Origin: Phanerodontia chrysosporium
Lineage: Eukaryota; Basidiomycota; Agaricomycetes; Polyporales; Phanerochaetaceae
DNA length: 64,000 nucleotides
Assembly: GCA_001910725.1 (NCBI GenBank)
Contig: MJGA01000037.1
Coordinates: 124,001 to 188,000, forward strand
Reading direction: 5' to 3'
In this document: piece after piece, positions 35,213 to 47,600 of the stretch
How positions within the stretch are numbered: position 1 is the stretch's first letter
How the letters are laid out: each line of letters starts with the position of its first letter
Program-made: the position numbers and the translations under genes
The notes under the pieces: generated by a model
Database searches by the model: none
Told to the model about the DNA's origin: nothing
The model's input: the letters and a program-made list of their open reading frames with translations, nothing else

Positions 35213-35650
35213 CTAGCGCAGCAGGTTTTGCATCATCTGTTGGAAATCAAACGATTGGCTACCAACGGCACGTGCGACAAGATGCACCAGGGTTGTCGTA
35301 TAATCGTCGACCACCGCGTGCCTTCGGAGAGAGCCTGCGGAAGCTCCGTACATCTGCATCACGACCTGGCGCATCGGCAAACGAATAGACTCCCTCATAG
35401 AGGCCACCACACACCGATCAAGGCGCTCTGCATTGCGGTCGAGCTTCTCCGAGGGGCAGACGTCTAGGTGCGCACGGCGCACGGCGACGAGCCGCTTCGC
35501 GCTTGCACCGAAGCTCTCCCCAGTCCAGACAAGCAGGGCGTTGAGCTTGATAACGCGTCGGGCGGGCCCGTCGTCCTCGCGATTGCGAGCGTGCGGAATG
35601 TGATGCGCAGGAGCGAGGTGCTGACATGACTGTGTAGCGAGGTCGAGGAC
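35213..35650 (-). pseudogene. Relic of small gene Y
   Basis: On the minus strand, VRRAHLDVCPSEKLDRNAERLDRC... matches the intact gene Y at 44333-44659 (VRRAHPDVCPSEKL...), and the acceptor site and ATG (about 35625) are recognisable. The middle of Y is deleted, frames shift between blocks, and the last exon is gone. It faces the F-box gene exactly as intact Y faces the other F-box copy. Confidence 0.7.
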
Positions 35651-35880
35651 TCAGAACGTGTGCAGAACATTCTGGAGTGCGTCTCGGAGTTCTGACCGTA
35701 CCTTGGCAGCCGTGGGGTGTTAACTGACTTCATGGTCGACCCCACTCCCATGGGGCGATACTTTGGGCTGTATTGCAACTTTCTCTGTATTTCGAGCAAT
35801 ATGATGCAGGGCAGGGTGTGCAGAAAGACTGCTATTGTGTTATCTATGTTTACAGTTCGCCTATTGTATTGGCTACGAAC

Positions 35881-37462
35881 CTAGCTCGATGCCTCGCTCT
35901 CGCCGCCGTCCTGCACAGAATCCTTCGTATGCGTCCGCTGCACCGCTGGCAACCCATCGTTGCCCATCACACCTTCGAACCGCTTTGTGAGACGTCGGGC
36001 TGCGCGCTTGACACCATCGTCTTCAGCTCCCTCAGCCACCTGTTGCACACATGAGCACCATCTCATCGTCCTCGCCAAATCCAATTACGCACCTTCTCCA
36101 ACGCCCTGCCCATCCTCCCCGCCAGCCGTCCACGGAAACAATCCAGATAGTCCACCCAGGGCGCACTATCCTCCTCCTCTATGGCAAAGCGACGCGCATA
36201 TGCCCACGCAAGGTCGCGCAGGAACTCGCGGGGGACGACATCGCCGAGTGCGAGTGTGGCGGACGCGCCCCCGGTGTGCACGCCGCGCATGTGCGCGCCG
36301 AGCGCGAGCAGGCGGAAGAGCAGCGTGCGGAACGCAGCGCCGCACGTGCGGGAGCGCTCGTCGATCGCGGTGTAGCCCGACTCTGTAGGTGTCCCTTCAG
36401 CATCGCACGGCGCGCGGGGAGAGCAAACGGCAAAAGGCACGCACCGGTGTAGCAGTCCGCGAAGCCGAAGATCAGGGCGAGGGACTGTGCGATGGCGGGC
36501 AGGAGCGCGGATGCGAGCGGCGAGGCGGCTTGCTTGCGCTGGCGCACCGCGTCGGGCAGGAAACGGCTCGTAAAGTGGTGCAGTTGGAGCTCGACTTGCA
36601 GGGCGAGGTCCCAGATGGGGCTGTTCGTAGGCGCGGTAGGGGTTTCATCAGGTCTGGCAGCATGGTCCCGGGAAATGTACTGCAGAACAGACAGGGTGTA
36701 TGCGCTGGAAATACCCTGAATTGATGTTGTGAGGCTGTGAGGCGCGTCGACTACAGCCTGCGGCACGTACTATGGCTGTATATCGGTCGCTGAGCGTCTT
36801 CTGCAGCGATTGCAGGTCCTGTGCTATGGTGACAAGCGAGGAGACCAGCGCGGACGCGCCCTGGATCTGGCGGTATGGCGAGAGGTCAACAGCGTCGTGC
36901 TGTTGGGGAACATGGGGGCGCAAATACAGGGTGAGCACGCCGACGTCCTGGTGCTCGGCGGGTGAGCTGAGCCTTATGTCCGAGCCGGGCTCTGAGCCAC
37001 TCGTGAGTTGCTTGGCGGGATACACAGCCGCAAAACACGCACCTGACGCCAGTTCATGCAATAAAACTCGTGCCTCTCCCGCAAGCTTCTCCTTCTCTCC
37101 AGCGGCGTGGCGGTAAACCTTGAACTTGAGGGAGTATGTGCCTGCATCGAGTGTGCTGCGGAACTCGTCAGATCGGCACTGGGATTGACTTAATCGGCAT
37201 TGCTCACATCGAGCGTTCTGGAGTGTGCCAGACTGGTTTGGCCGTGCTCTGCGCGGTCTCGCCGAAGGTTAGTGGGGGCGGCTTCAGCTTCGAGTCTCGG
37301 GGGTCGTTGGGCGCGAGCGTAATCGAATACCGGGCTTCTTCATGGAGACGTGCATACAGCTCTGCCTGTATTGTTACAGGCTGAAGACATGAAGACACAA
37401 ATGCACTCACGAGATACTCTGGCTGCTACTCCCTCGCTGCTGCCCGTGGACGTCCAAGTCAT
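35881..37462 (-). CDS. C2-like plus helical-domain protein, stand-alone (intact copy)
   Basis: Seven exons (minus): 37411..37462, 37208..37361, 37043..37155, 36771..36991, 36445..36715, 36093..36382, 35881..36039; 419 residues. It starts MTWTSTGSSEGVAARVSQLY. Residues about 20-120 look like a C2-type beta sandwich (ARYSITLAPND, then TYSLKFKVYRHAAGEKEKL, ARVLLHELAS), followed by GVLTLYLRPHVPQQHDAV. The rest is helical (DLALQVELQLHHFTSRFLPD, FRTLLFRLLALGAHM). Intron positions at ELAS|E, YTAI| and CYT|E match those in the N-terminal half of the kinase at 51343-53950. No enzyme motif is present. It is likely a binding or scaffold protein; the C2 assignment comes from strand pattern only. An inverted, broken copy lies at 28429. 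Confidence 0.8.
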
Positions 37463-38204
37463 GTTGAAGCTGGTCGCGGTCCCCGAAAGGGATGGCCGAG
37501 GCGTCGTTAACGTTCATGTTGGTGGATCATTCTCGGGCTTGCAATGCTTGTATAAAGCTTCCATGAGACCATCTGGCGACCGTGTCGAGCGATGCCACGA
37601 GCCGTGGGCAACACAAGTCGGGTGCAACGCCGCTCTTCCGCCGGCCCTATCTGCACGCAAGCTGCGAGATACTTGGTGCAGGTGAACAAAGATCAGGCTG
37701 AGCTAGACGTTGGGATGAAGATTTCGACGACGAGTGGTCCACAGGAAGACAGAATGGACGGTCTCTCGCAAAGGGTGAGAGCCAATTATGTAAGCATCAA
37801 CTCTGTCAAATATAACCAAGCACTTGCCTCGTATAGTAAGCGCACGGCATTGCTGAGGTTCGTGTCCCATCCTGACCTGCGACAATGCACATGGTATATA
37901 TAAGGTACACTACATAAGCGACATACTAATCTTACATACATGCTACAAAGACCCTGCTTCTGTACATGTCTGTTGAAGCGGAGAGATAAATGGTAACTCG
38001 TTAATCTTCGTTCAAGTACTCCTCCTGCCCGATGAAACAACTGTCTGTTTCTTCGACGCGCTTCAAACCTTCGATCAATCATATAATCACCTAAGCTGGT
38101 GCTTTGACGCCTGTCTTACACTGCTCATTGGGTTAGACATGTTGAGCCTTCACCAAAGCGCGGTAACGCACCTCAAACCCACATCGATCCTACCGTACGT
38201 CACG
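37463..38204. other. Intergenic, upstream of C2-helical gene
   Basis: About 740 bases holding the promoter of the minus-strand gene to the left and the 3' end of the F-box gene to the right. The part to about 37690 is shared with 28230-28428. Otherwise nothing recognised. Confidence 0.45.
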
Positions 38205-39694
38205 TTATACCTGGCCGGTGCCTCCCTGCAGCACACCCATGCGCTGCTCATGCACCTCCCTCCGCAGCTTCTTCATGAAACGCTCCCTTCCACCCAATGG
38301 GCCGCAGTAAAGCAGCTCCCGGCGCTGCTCCGTGGTAAGGTCCACTGTGGTTCCGTCGCCGAGGTCTACGGTCGTCGGAACAGAGCGGATCCGGCTCGCG
38401 GGGTCGCACCCGAACAAGGTTGTGTAGCAAAATGAGACATGATCTGGCGAGTCATGCGGCAGGATGCGATGTTCGAGGATGGCGCACACAATGGTGCGCA
38501 TGTCCTTCTCGTCCCAACAATTCAGGTAGATCGGCTTCTCGAGCTCGCCGGGAGCGTAGAACCGGGGGAGACTACCTATGATTGTGTTGAACCTCTCCAT
38601 GTCGCTAGGGGACTTGATCGCAGGGACATGAATCCATGTCTGGTGGACGCCTGGATGGACATTCAACCAGAAGTACACATCTACCGATACGATTGTGCGT
38701 TCCGTATCTCCGATTGGAACGGAGAGATCGTATGCCCAGGCTGACGCTAGCTCTAGTGTTTCTTCAGCCTCGATGATTTCGTAGAAACGAAACAGAAAAG
38801 CGTACGAGGATGGCTGCTCCGGCCGTCCCGCAGTTGCAAGGACATGGTGGAGCCGTGGCACTGGTGCAGATCTAATGCGATGCGGAATTGCCGCAAAAGC
38901 CTGGCCTCCGTTGGGCTGCCGGCGAGTACATAGGGCAAGCGGAAGCCCGCCGCCACGGCGTTGATCAGCCGGACCCAGAACACCAGTTCGTCTGCGCCGC
39001 GGACACAGCGCATGCAGTCGATCTTGTACTCCCGCATCAAGAAATACTCGCGCAGCGTGAGGAACGGGCGGGGTATCGCCTTGACGTCGGTCCCCTCGAC
39101 GAAGCGGACGTCGTGCAGCTCGACATGGCGCACGCCCAGGGACCGCGCGTACTGCAACAAGTCGCGGACGCGCACGTCGTGCAGGTCGCGGACGACGAGG
39201 CTGTGCACGGTCATGACGGAGGGCGGGACGGACCGCGGCCTGCCAGCGCGAAGCCGCGCGAACACGTTCTTCTCCCCGGGCTTGCCCTGCACGATCCACT
39301 TGACGAACAGGTTGCGGTGCCTCTCGAACCCGCCGTAGGACGGGATGTCGTGCGCCCATGGGATCCCCACCGGCGGGGGGTCGTAGGTGATGTTAAGGTC
39401 GCGTACGCAGCGCTCGATACTGTACCCGAGGCAGTCGGGCACGGCGTTGAACGCGGCGAGCTCCCTGAGCTCGTCGTGGCTCCGGAGGTTGAGCTGAAAG
39501 AAGAGTATGTCGCGGATGACCTTCGCCCAAAAGCGGCAGACGAGAGCGCAGTTCGTAAGCCCCGCCTTGAGATTCCTTTCCCTGGACAGCAGCTGCTGGT
39601 AGGTCAGGCACTCGAGGATCTCGATGAGAACTTCGGGTGGTATGCGCCACCCTGCGCTGTACGAGATGCGCGTGCGTTGCGGGTTAGGGAACAT
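38205..39694 (-). CDS. F-box protein (diverged member of the same family)
   Basis: Exons (minus) 38806..39694 and 38205..38752; 478 residues. The F-box reads WRIPPEVLIEILECLTYQQL...CALVCRFWAKVIRDILF. The next segment, CLGYSIERCVRDLNITYDPP then VGIPW, aligns with GRSIGDSMRYLTLIYDGA...GIPW of the copies at 33602 and 42329, so it is the same family but older. The exon plan is also the same: one long first exon, then a phase-1 intron in the C-terminal half (53 bases, GTACGC...CACTAG). The C-terminal exon reads ASAWAYDLSVPIGDTERT and ends near LQGGTGQV. The start at 39694 (MFPNPQ) is preferred; the frame is open to an ATG at 39778. A long plus-strand frame across it is a shadow. Confidence 0.82.
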
Positions 39695-40068
39695 ACTCTG
39701 GAGAGAATGGGTGCGACGAGCTCTTGGAAGGTGGAAGATTGTAATCGGATAGGTGTGCACGAGGCAGTGTGCGTCCATCAGCGTGGCCGGTTTGCGAAAA
39801 TGGCAATGTTTATGCTATGTTTGGTGCTATGTGTGCTTATGTCACCCGCTCCCAGGGTCTCTCTGCGGCACGGCTTTACGGGGAAGCATGGATGCCTATA
39901 GATGGATATGACTTCAGCGTATTTCTCCTTCTCGCAGAATGATTGCAACTACGTCCATGGACGAATAACCGAGCTTCGCAGAGCCGGCAAGTGCGGGGCT
40001 GAAACAGCAAGTGATGCCGAATGCATCAAACAAGCCTAGGAATGCACAGGGACGATGTTCAGAGAAGG

Positions 40069-41424
40069 CTAGACAGCCATGAGCCGCATACGAGCCTGCA
40101 ACCATCCCACAAGCCTCCAGAGCACCCGTGGAGCGAAGATGAGACAGATCTTGTACATCGTGACGATGTCGAGCACAAGGGCTGTGGGCAGATCCTCATC
40201 GCGTCTCCGGAGCCGTAAGAAACGTCGGAACACCGATATACGCTTACGGACCTCCCGCCAATGGTGCAGCGCTTTTTCAGCAGTCGGTCGCGCCTTGGGG
40301 TCTGGGTGGACCATCGCCGATATGAGCGGGCGGAGGAATTCGGTGCGGGAGTATGGCTAACCACGGCTGTCAGCATAGGGATGCACGAGAGCGGGTTACC
40401 ACGCTCACCTTGTCTATTGCCTTGCGCAGCGCATTACCAAGGATGAACACATCTGTCATGAAGGGATCATACGGCACATCGAGTGAAAGCTCGGGGGCTT
40501 CTCGATCGGCTCCAGCTGTGCCGGTGACACGTCTCGGAGTACCTGGCGGGATGCGAACCGACATTCCAAAGTCGACGATGTAGTATCTGATCCTCTCTGG
40601 GGAGGCAATGCGCCATATTGGGATCGAACGGGCAGAGCCGTCGCGTTTGGTTCCAAGGCGGGAAGGGTGCCAGCTGTCCGGATAAAGAGGCTCTCCGTCC
40701 ATGAGAATGTTAGACATGGCGATATCGCTACGATAGAATCAGTATATTGCACAGGCTTCAAAGCAGAGACAGGCTGACCGGTGAACGACGGAATGTTCGT
40801 GTATGAACGCTAGGCCCTGCGAAAAGGTCGGTTAGAGATGTGTAGACATGACGTGAAGGAGCAGCTACCTCTAGAACCTGATCTGCAAACTGTACGACAT
40901 CGTCCACATGCAGGAAAGGGGGATCCGTCGATGCTCGAAGGAGCGGCATGACTATGTAAGACATGTTGTTTTCTTCGTCGTCAAACGAGTCAAGGAGAGG
41001 CACGCAGTGGTTTCGAGGATCTGCTCTGACTTCGGGGCTAGAAAAATAACGAGCAATAGCCAGCTCCTCACAGCCCATCGGGACCGTCTTCAGACAGACG
41101 TATCGGCCATCCGCTGTGCGTATAGCGTCGATGAGATACGGTTCCTACCCATGCACGATCAGTGCCAGCGTCACCTCACAACGAAGTAGTACTCACGTTG
41201 CATGGCCAGTAGTCTTCAAACAGGAGAGGCAGTCTGGATGGATGCGCCTTCCATGACGGCACCCAGTCCGGCGAGTACCGCGGACGAAGCCTGTAGCCAT
41301 GGGACAGGAGGAACTGGTAGCGGCTGCGCCACCTAAGCTCATGCGGCAGCACCATCTCGCCGACCTCACCGAGGTCCGCGTAGTTCTCTTTGAGGAGCCT
41401 CCATGTGTCCTCATCATCGGACAT
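40069..41424 (-). CDS. Protein-kinase-like protein 2
   Basis: Exons (minus) 41197..41424, 40869..41144, 40779..40816, 40409..40727, 40069..40356; 382 residues. Exon sizes 228/276/38/319 are identical to kinase-like gene 1, and only the last exon is longer by 12 bases. Motifs: YVCLKTV (candidate Lys), HRDIAMSNIL, DFGMSVRIPPG, REAPELSLDVPYDPF and a C-terminal hydrophobic stretch (VLDIVTMYKICLIFAP). No clear glycine loop. The start MSDDEDTWRLL aligns with the other copies. Its upstream region carries the conserved block also seen before gene 1. It is in inverted orientation relative to gene 1 and appears intact. Confidence 0.85.
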
Positions 41425-42328
41425 GGTGGTAATGGAAGGGGGAGGAAAGGGGGAGGAGGAGCAGGTGACGGTTTTTGTTGTGATAAATCTGCGCCGGGGC
41501 CGTTAGGCATCACGCATCACGCCGCGGTGCGTCTACATAGCGATTGTAAGCATCTCATCGGGCATCCGTGTGGTATGATCTCACCGTACCGGGCCTAAGT
41601 GCCGCATTATACGGTCTGCTTCGGCTACCAACAATATCAGCCACAGATAGAGATCCAGCGAAGCAGAACGTACCCAAAGATCTAGCTCGCGCACGGTAGT
41701 ACCGCGATAGCATCGCCTTCCAGGCCAGCCTATCCCTCATCGTGCCCGGGAGCCTACTTAGGGTACCATGACAGGACCATGAGCACAAGGCGATAGTCTG
41801 ACATCACGTAGGTGAATCCGGGCGCGAGATAGCACGCTGGGTCATACGACAATGGTGAGGTGTCAACACATCTGAAGGGAGACGGCAAAAGGGCCAGCGC
41901 AGCTTACATGCTTCCTGGGCTCACTGCGTCTGTGCCGCTGCTTCCTCAGCGTTCCAAATCGAACGACTGTGTTTCGGCTCGCACCCCGTCCTGACATGCA
42001 GCGATGTCGGTCAGACTACTCAAGCTAGGTTGCCGCGAGGACTCCGGACGAAAGCACGTACATGAGAGTGTCCCCTCAAGATCCGCGAGAATCTGGTGGT
42101 GTATGAGGGTTGTCGCAGCATTAATGTTGATAAACGTGGGAGGCCGGAGAGCGGTCAGAGGCAGAGATGGTTGAAGGGTGCAAAGCACCGACACGGCGTC
42201 AGGTCAATCAGCAAAGCGCCGTGTGATCGATAACTTTGCTCTGCTACCGTTACCATCGCCTCGCAAACACTGCAACACCCACAGCACAAGGATTTCGAAG
42301 ACTGAACAGACAGATTCCCTGAGCGGCC
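41425..42328. other. Divergent promoter region, kinase-like gene 2 and F-box copy B
   Basis: About 900 bases. Besides the conserved kinase upstream blocks, the right end (about 42230-42328) resembles 33475-33601 before F-box copy A. No gene seen. Confidence 0.5.
41496..41554 (-). promoter_or_regulatory. Conserved upstream block before kinase-like gene 2
   Basis: On the minus strand it contains GATGCTTAC, GTAGACGCACCGCGG and TGATGCGTGATGCCTAA in the same order and spacing as upstream of kinase-like gene 1, about 70-130 bases before the start codon. A further conserved stretch lies at about 41610-41720. Confidence 0.45.
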
Positions 42329-43806
42329 ATGTCATGGCACGCACGAATGCCAATGTCCGCCAGCACAGCGATCCCCGACGAGCTCCTCCAAGCCATCCTA
42401 GTTCTCCTCGATGACTCCTTAATCGGATGGGAATTCGGGATCCTGCCCAAGCATGGCCTTACATCCTGTAGCCTGACATGTCGCTACTGGGCGCGACACG
42501 TGCGTCCGATGCTCTTTACCCATCTGACGCTCCGTAGTCGCGAGGACGAGGTTCAGCTCCAGGACTTCCTGGCAACTCCTGACTTCCTCGGGCGCAGTAT
42601 TGGAGACAGCATGCGCTACCTGACACTCATTTATGACGGAGCGGCGTCGGGCATTCCATGGACGCTACTGCGGCCGACGCGATCCGCGATCCCGTCCCAC
42701 GTCCAGATATACGTCCAGTGGCGCATGATGGGGGAGAAGGGTCGCTCTGGGCAAAAGTGGCCGACCTACCTGCTGACCAGGGTGCTTCCGAGGACACCAC
42801 CGCCCTCGGCAGCTCAGTGCATAACTCAACTTTCACTTTGTAATCTTGCCCTTTCCATCCGGGACTTCCTACACTTCATCAGATTCCTTCGATTCGAAGC
42901 ACTCTACATGGAGAATGTCACCTTCATTGAAGGCGAAGATCCAGCCTTGTTGCATGCCTTACCTGCACTACCGTTAGGAAGCAGCAGGTCCTCACCCCCA
43001 AAAGGATGTTCCATCCACCTTCAAGGGTGCAGCAGAAGAGCACTTCTGTTCTGGACGATTATTGGTGGTTTCATACCCTCTGGGCAACGCCTGCAGATGA
43101 ATGACCGCAGGGTCGTGGCGTCAATATACCACCAGCTCTCCCTTTGCGCAGACGTGCATCATACCGAAAGTGCTACATGTGACCTAGTCATTATAGCTAC
43201 TGAAAGTCATAGGGGATCGCGTGAGTGGCATATCTATTTGCAGATTAGTCAAGCCTTCACGCAATTCTAGAGATATCCCGGTCTTGGCGATATCAGCTTT
43301 GGGGCCGTGGCCTATGGGACAGACAACTTGCAGAAATTGAAACAGAGGACATGGGTACCGGCACAGTACACATCTGCTCCACGAAGACTCTCTGTCCTGA
43401 CCTGGGGGATAGTGGATTCACAGCCCTCGATCAACTCTGTCTCTCGCTGAGCAACACTTACCATTGTGCTGTTGTATACAACTCACCAACGGCAGGGTTT
43501 ACCCTTCTAGGCGACATTCTTGAGGGACGCGTGCTAGCAGACACCAGCTTCAGCCGCATATTTCTCCAGACCAGTTTTTCGACTTTCTCTGGTCACACTG
43601 TGCACGACATCAAGGCAGCACCAGCAGAGGTGGTCTTGCACAATGGAGCGATGCTGCCATTAACAACCATGCAGCGTACACGGTGGCTAAAGTGCGACAA
43701 CAACATGGAGAGGGAGTCATATCTTGCAGATCTGCGAAGGGATGTAACAGATCCGGAAAGGGAGCACGGGCAGAACAACATGCAAGACAAGTATTCCCAT
43801 ACATAA
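42329..43806 (+). CDS. F-box protein (family copy B)
   Basis: Exons 42329..43220 and 43271..43806; 475 residues. The F-box reads IPDELLQAILVLLDDSLI...SLTCRYWARHVRPMLF. The region LQDFLATPDFLGRSIGDSMR through YLTLIYDGAASGIPW is almost identical to copy A at 33602, while the C-terminal halves have diverged (CPDLGDSGFTALDQLC here). The phase-1 intron is at the same place. An ORF reading without the splice stops early at 43270. The strong contrast between the near-identical N-terminal two thirds and the diverged C-terminus suggests selection on, or conversion of, one part. It faces gene Y on the minus strand, about 300 bases away. Confidence 0.85.
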
Positions 43807-44103
43807 ATGCCCCCATTCCACTATCCAGCCTGGACAGGTTTGTCTGTACACCTTACCATAGGCTCACATCTAATGTTGTAACTGACAGACCAGTTATCAA
43901 ACCAATAAATATATGAAGTAAGAGGTCGGTGAACTTCCGGACGGACAGGTCTGCCATGTATGCGAAGTCTTCGTTCATTTTGATTCGTCTTAATACTGAG
44001 TAAAGCGACAAAGTTATTCTGGGTTCTAGAGGAAAGCTCTATGCAATGGCGTATCGGATGGGTCGTTGAGATGGCCCTTCTCTCGTAGCAAGTCTCGGAT
44101 GGT

Positions 44104-44659
44104 CTATCGAGAATTAAATCTTTGGTGACCTGAAGCAAGCATAGTACGACGTACCAGTAGCGTAACATAAACGTCAACCACTGCCTGCCAAAGCTTATTG
44201 CCCTCGCTCGCTGTACGAAGTCTGAGCACGCCCTCGCGCTGTGAAGGCTGGTCTTGCGGTACTTGCGGAGGGGTGACCTGCGTCTGCATATCTTCTGAGA
44301 GGGCCTTCAACAGCTCCCTACATCTGCATTACGCCCAACCGCGTCAGCAAACCAATAGATGCTCCTCCAAGTGCCGTGACGCACCGGTCAAGCCGCTCTG
44401 CAACGCGGTCGAGCTTCTCCGAGGGGCAGACGTCCGGGTGGGCACGGCGCACGGCGACGAGCCGCTCGAGCAGCTTCGCGCTCGCGTCGAGCTTCTCTCC
44501 AATCCGCGTAAACAGGGCGTCGGGCTTAATAACACGCTCGGCGAGCCGTGCTGCGAATGCAGCAGCGCCGCGCGGCATGGGGCGTCCGTCGTCCTGACGG
44601 TCGCGTGCGGCGGTTGCGAGCGTGTGCAGGGCTACACCGAGGAGTAGAGGTGCTGGCAT
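44104..44659 (-). CDS. Small helical protein, gene Y, unknown function
   Basis: Exons (minus) 44333..44659 and 44104..44283; 168 residues. The start MPAPLLLGVALHTLATAARD gives a hydrophobic leader-like segment. A helical, charged region follows (PSEKLDRVAERLDRC), then after a 49-base intron (GTAATG...TGCAG, phase 0) TPPQVPQDQPSQRE and a tail ending RTMLASGHQRFNSR. Without the splice the frame stops after RLGVMQM. I do not recognise a family. A possible upstream exon set exists at about 44680-45000 on the same strand, with an acceptor (GAAACAG) directly before the ATG, so the true protein may be longer. A decayed copy lies at 35213-35650. Confidence 0.55.
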
Positions 44660-47600
44660 GACTGTTTCGCAAGGCTAAGAACTGAGGGGGTGGGGGACTA
44701 GAAATTGTAACGACGGCGGGTGCATATATGCGCGGAAATGCTCTTCGTTGCCTCGTTCTCGCTCACTGTAACCCTGCAAAACAAAGTCGAGATACCATTT
44801 CGGCAATGCGTACGACGGCAGGGCTCTGATAGCGTACCTCGTATCCGTCGCCTCCTCTCACAACCTTCGTTCATACGCGCTGTCACCCGCACGGAGAACA
44901 AGGCTTTCCGTGTTGCGCACGACGTCTCTTGGCAGCTCGACTTCGTGCTTCGCACGCGAGGGCGTGGCGGCTTGGCGAGGCGAGGGCAATGTTAGCGGCG
45001 ACATGTCCAGACGGAGCGTAAAAGAGCAACAACAACAGCTGTGAGGAAAGATGGGTCATGGCTACATGTTGAACAAGTCATCCCGTATCGTCTCTCGGGC
45101 GTCTCTCACGCTAAGCTCGCCTGGTGTGACCATGTCATCAGACCGAGGACAGAGACACCCCGATATGCCAACTGGTAACGTATCGCTGCACACCGTAAGT
45201 CTAAGATGATAATCGCTACATTGCATTAAAGTCGGAGACTTTCGACTACGCGGGGTAATTGCTGCGGGAAGGAGATCCCGCCATATCGAGAATTTGTTTT
45301 GCTATATTTGACGGTATGTGCGCTTACATAATCAACTCTCACCTCCCTGCGCGAACCGTGGCAGGGCTAATCTGACAACTGACCGCAAATCCCTATCGAT
45401 ATCCTTCCGAATTCCGGCTAATAGACAGTTGAGCAGTTATCACATTCCATTGATGACGTATCCTCTCTCTGACCCGAGAAACACCAGGTAGCATATATCC
45501 AAAGCTGAGACTTTCCACCCACAGCAAGGTGATGAGCATATATCCGTACGTCGTTGAGCAGCAGCACACTTGGCTGAGTATAGAAACTCCACTGTCAGAT
45601 ATTGTGTCAATGCAATATGGCAGGCTTGGTTAGGCATAAGCGCGTACCTCAAGTACGAAGAACATTGACTTGAGAGAGTTTATGGACAGCGTCGAAAATC
45701 CCGAATAATCACCTTCTCCTCCAGTATCTTCAGCTGCTGAGCAGCAACGCATCACATATCTGAGCGTCGGGGAATTCGCCCCAATCAGGATCTACGGCGA
45801 GGTGTGACGCCGAGATTGTAGAGGGGTTGGGTTGCTGCTGCAGGAGTCAAACCAACTGAATTCACATTCCTCTGACTTGTTCTAACCATTAGTCAGTAGT
45901 GGTGAAGGCACTCTATGAAGCGTACCAGCAAACGATGTTGTGTTCAACCGTGAGCTCTTCGACCAGCCGTAGAATTCTTGGTCTAGGGTAGGGACAGACA
46001 GCTGAGATATACGAGCTATAGTAGAAACGAGCCACGCACCCTGGATATATCTGATGAGCACGCCAGCTTTCGTGCGGCGTGAAATTTCTAGGTGTTTGAA
46101 GCTGCATGGCGGCGTAATGCTCAGTTGACGATCAAGTGATGAGAGGGCCGGACGTACCTCAGAGACATCGACCCCGTTGAGACACGCAAAGCGTCCTCAA
46201 CTTCCCGCGCATACCTCTTGCACCCACTGCATGGAGTGGACGTTTGTTGAGCGAGGTCGAAGTAGGGCGCAAAGCGACAAGCCCCGGGACAGCGCCGGCG
46301 ACCCGGAGCTGGGGTCCTGATGCTGACGTAAGCGCCCTGGCACGGCCTCTCGGCGCAGAGACTTTCGATTTCATTTCCCGACCATCCGACCACGACTACG
46401 TGGCCCTCGAATATATACATCCCGGATTTACACGCTTGACACACTTGTTACTCGAGAGAGATCGCGTGCAGCGTCTGGCTTACCACTTCGGAGGCTAACG
46501 CCTAAAGCACCGGGAATTAATGGCCTGCAGAGCCCCAGGTCAAGGTGAGTTGATCGCCGTCTCGTAACTTCCCCCTCGCGCCCATAAGACGCTTTCAGTT
46601 GCTGTTACAGCTATTGCAGGCCATACGAAGCTCACAATGGTCATACAACGTCATAGGCTGCTGAAAAGCCATGACGAACACGGCTTGCCTATGTCGCGCG
46701 AACCTCGCACATAGCGGGGACCGTGAGTTTAGTCCTTGGACGTGATCAGATGAAGTGCAACCGCTCTGTTGAAGCTCTAAGCGGTTATTCGTGAATGTAC
46801 GCCTTCCGCAAGAAGGGTGCCCATCCACTGATTACAGCATCGACATAGGACCGCAGCAAGATTAGGCCCCTACGCGGTATTGTTCAACGCAGCGAGAAAC
46901 CTAACACAAGCTCGGGGCAGGGGCTGAGGGTGCACAACTAGCAGACAATCAGCGCCTTGCGTCACGACAACTATAGTCGCGGATGTACGTCGGGAGAGCC
47001 TTGGCAGCTCTCTCTCCCATTCGACCCATCTCGATGGGCCATCTGGACAACATGTTACCCCCTCCCAGAGTCCATCCACACCGTCGCTCTCTCCTTGATG
47101 CGCTTCTCACCATTCCTCACTTCCTGCGAGCTGGCCGCCGCTGAGATGAGCGATGTCGCAGAGTCGGGGTCGAATATTACGACCCAAATTCGGCTCTATG
47201 CTCATTTGCAAAGGGGACCCCACGATACTCGATGCGCTGCGCAAATATTAGGCTTTGTAGTAGGCACGCACTGCAAGGCGTACGCAATGCGGCGACATTC
47301 GCGACTCACCCTTTGACCTACTGGTCCTTGAATTATTCTGTGCAAGGCTTTTCGAAGGCCCACTGGCACGGTATGCATCGCTTCGAAGCCGCCGTTCAGC
47401 GACGCCGGTCTACCAGAGTACCTGGTGCGCGTTGTCCGTCCACCTTTCGCAGGGTGATCCTTGTCTTCTCGTTACAATTACTCGCTATTCAACCAATCCA
47501 GCGAGTCCCTATGAGAGGATGGCGCGGCGACTGACCTTGCAACTGGGTGCTGTCAGGTTAGTCTCACATGGCTACTGTTGAAGCTCTGGCTAATGTACAC

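Noticed and set aside
38888..39901. 337-residue plus-strand open frame
   Set aside because: It lies antisense to the F-box gene at 38205-39694, whose protein has recognisable family blocks.
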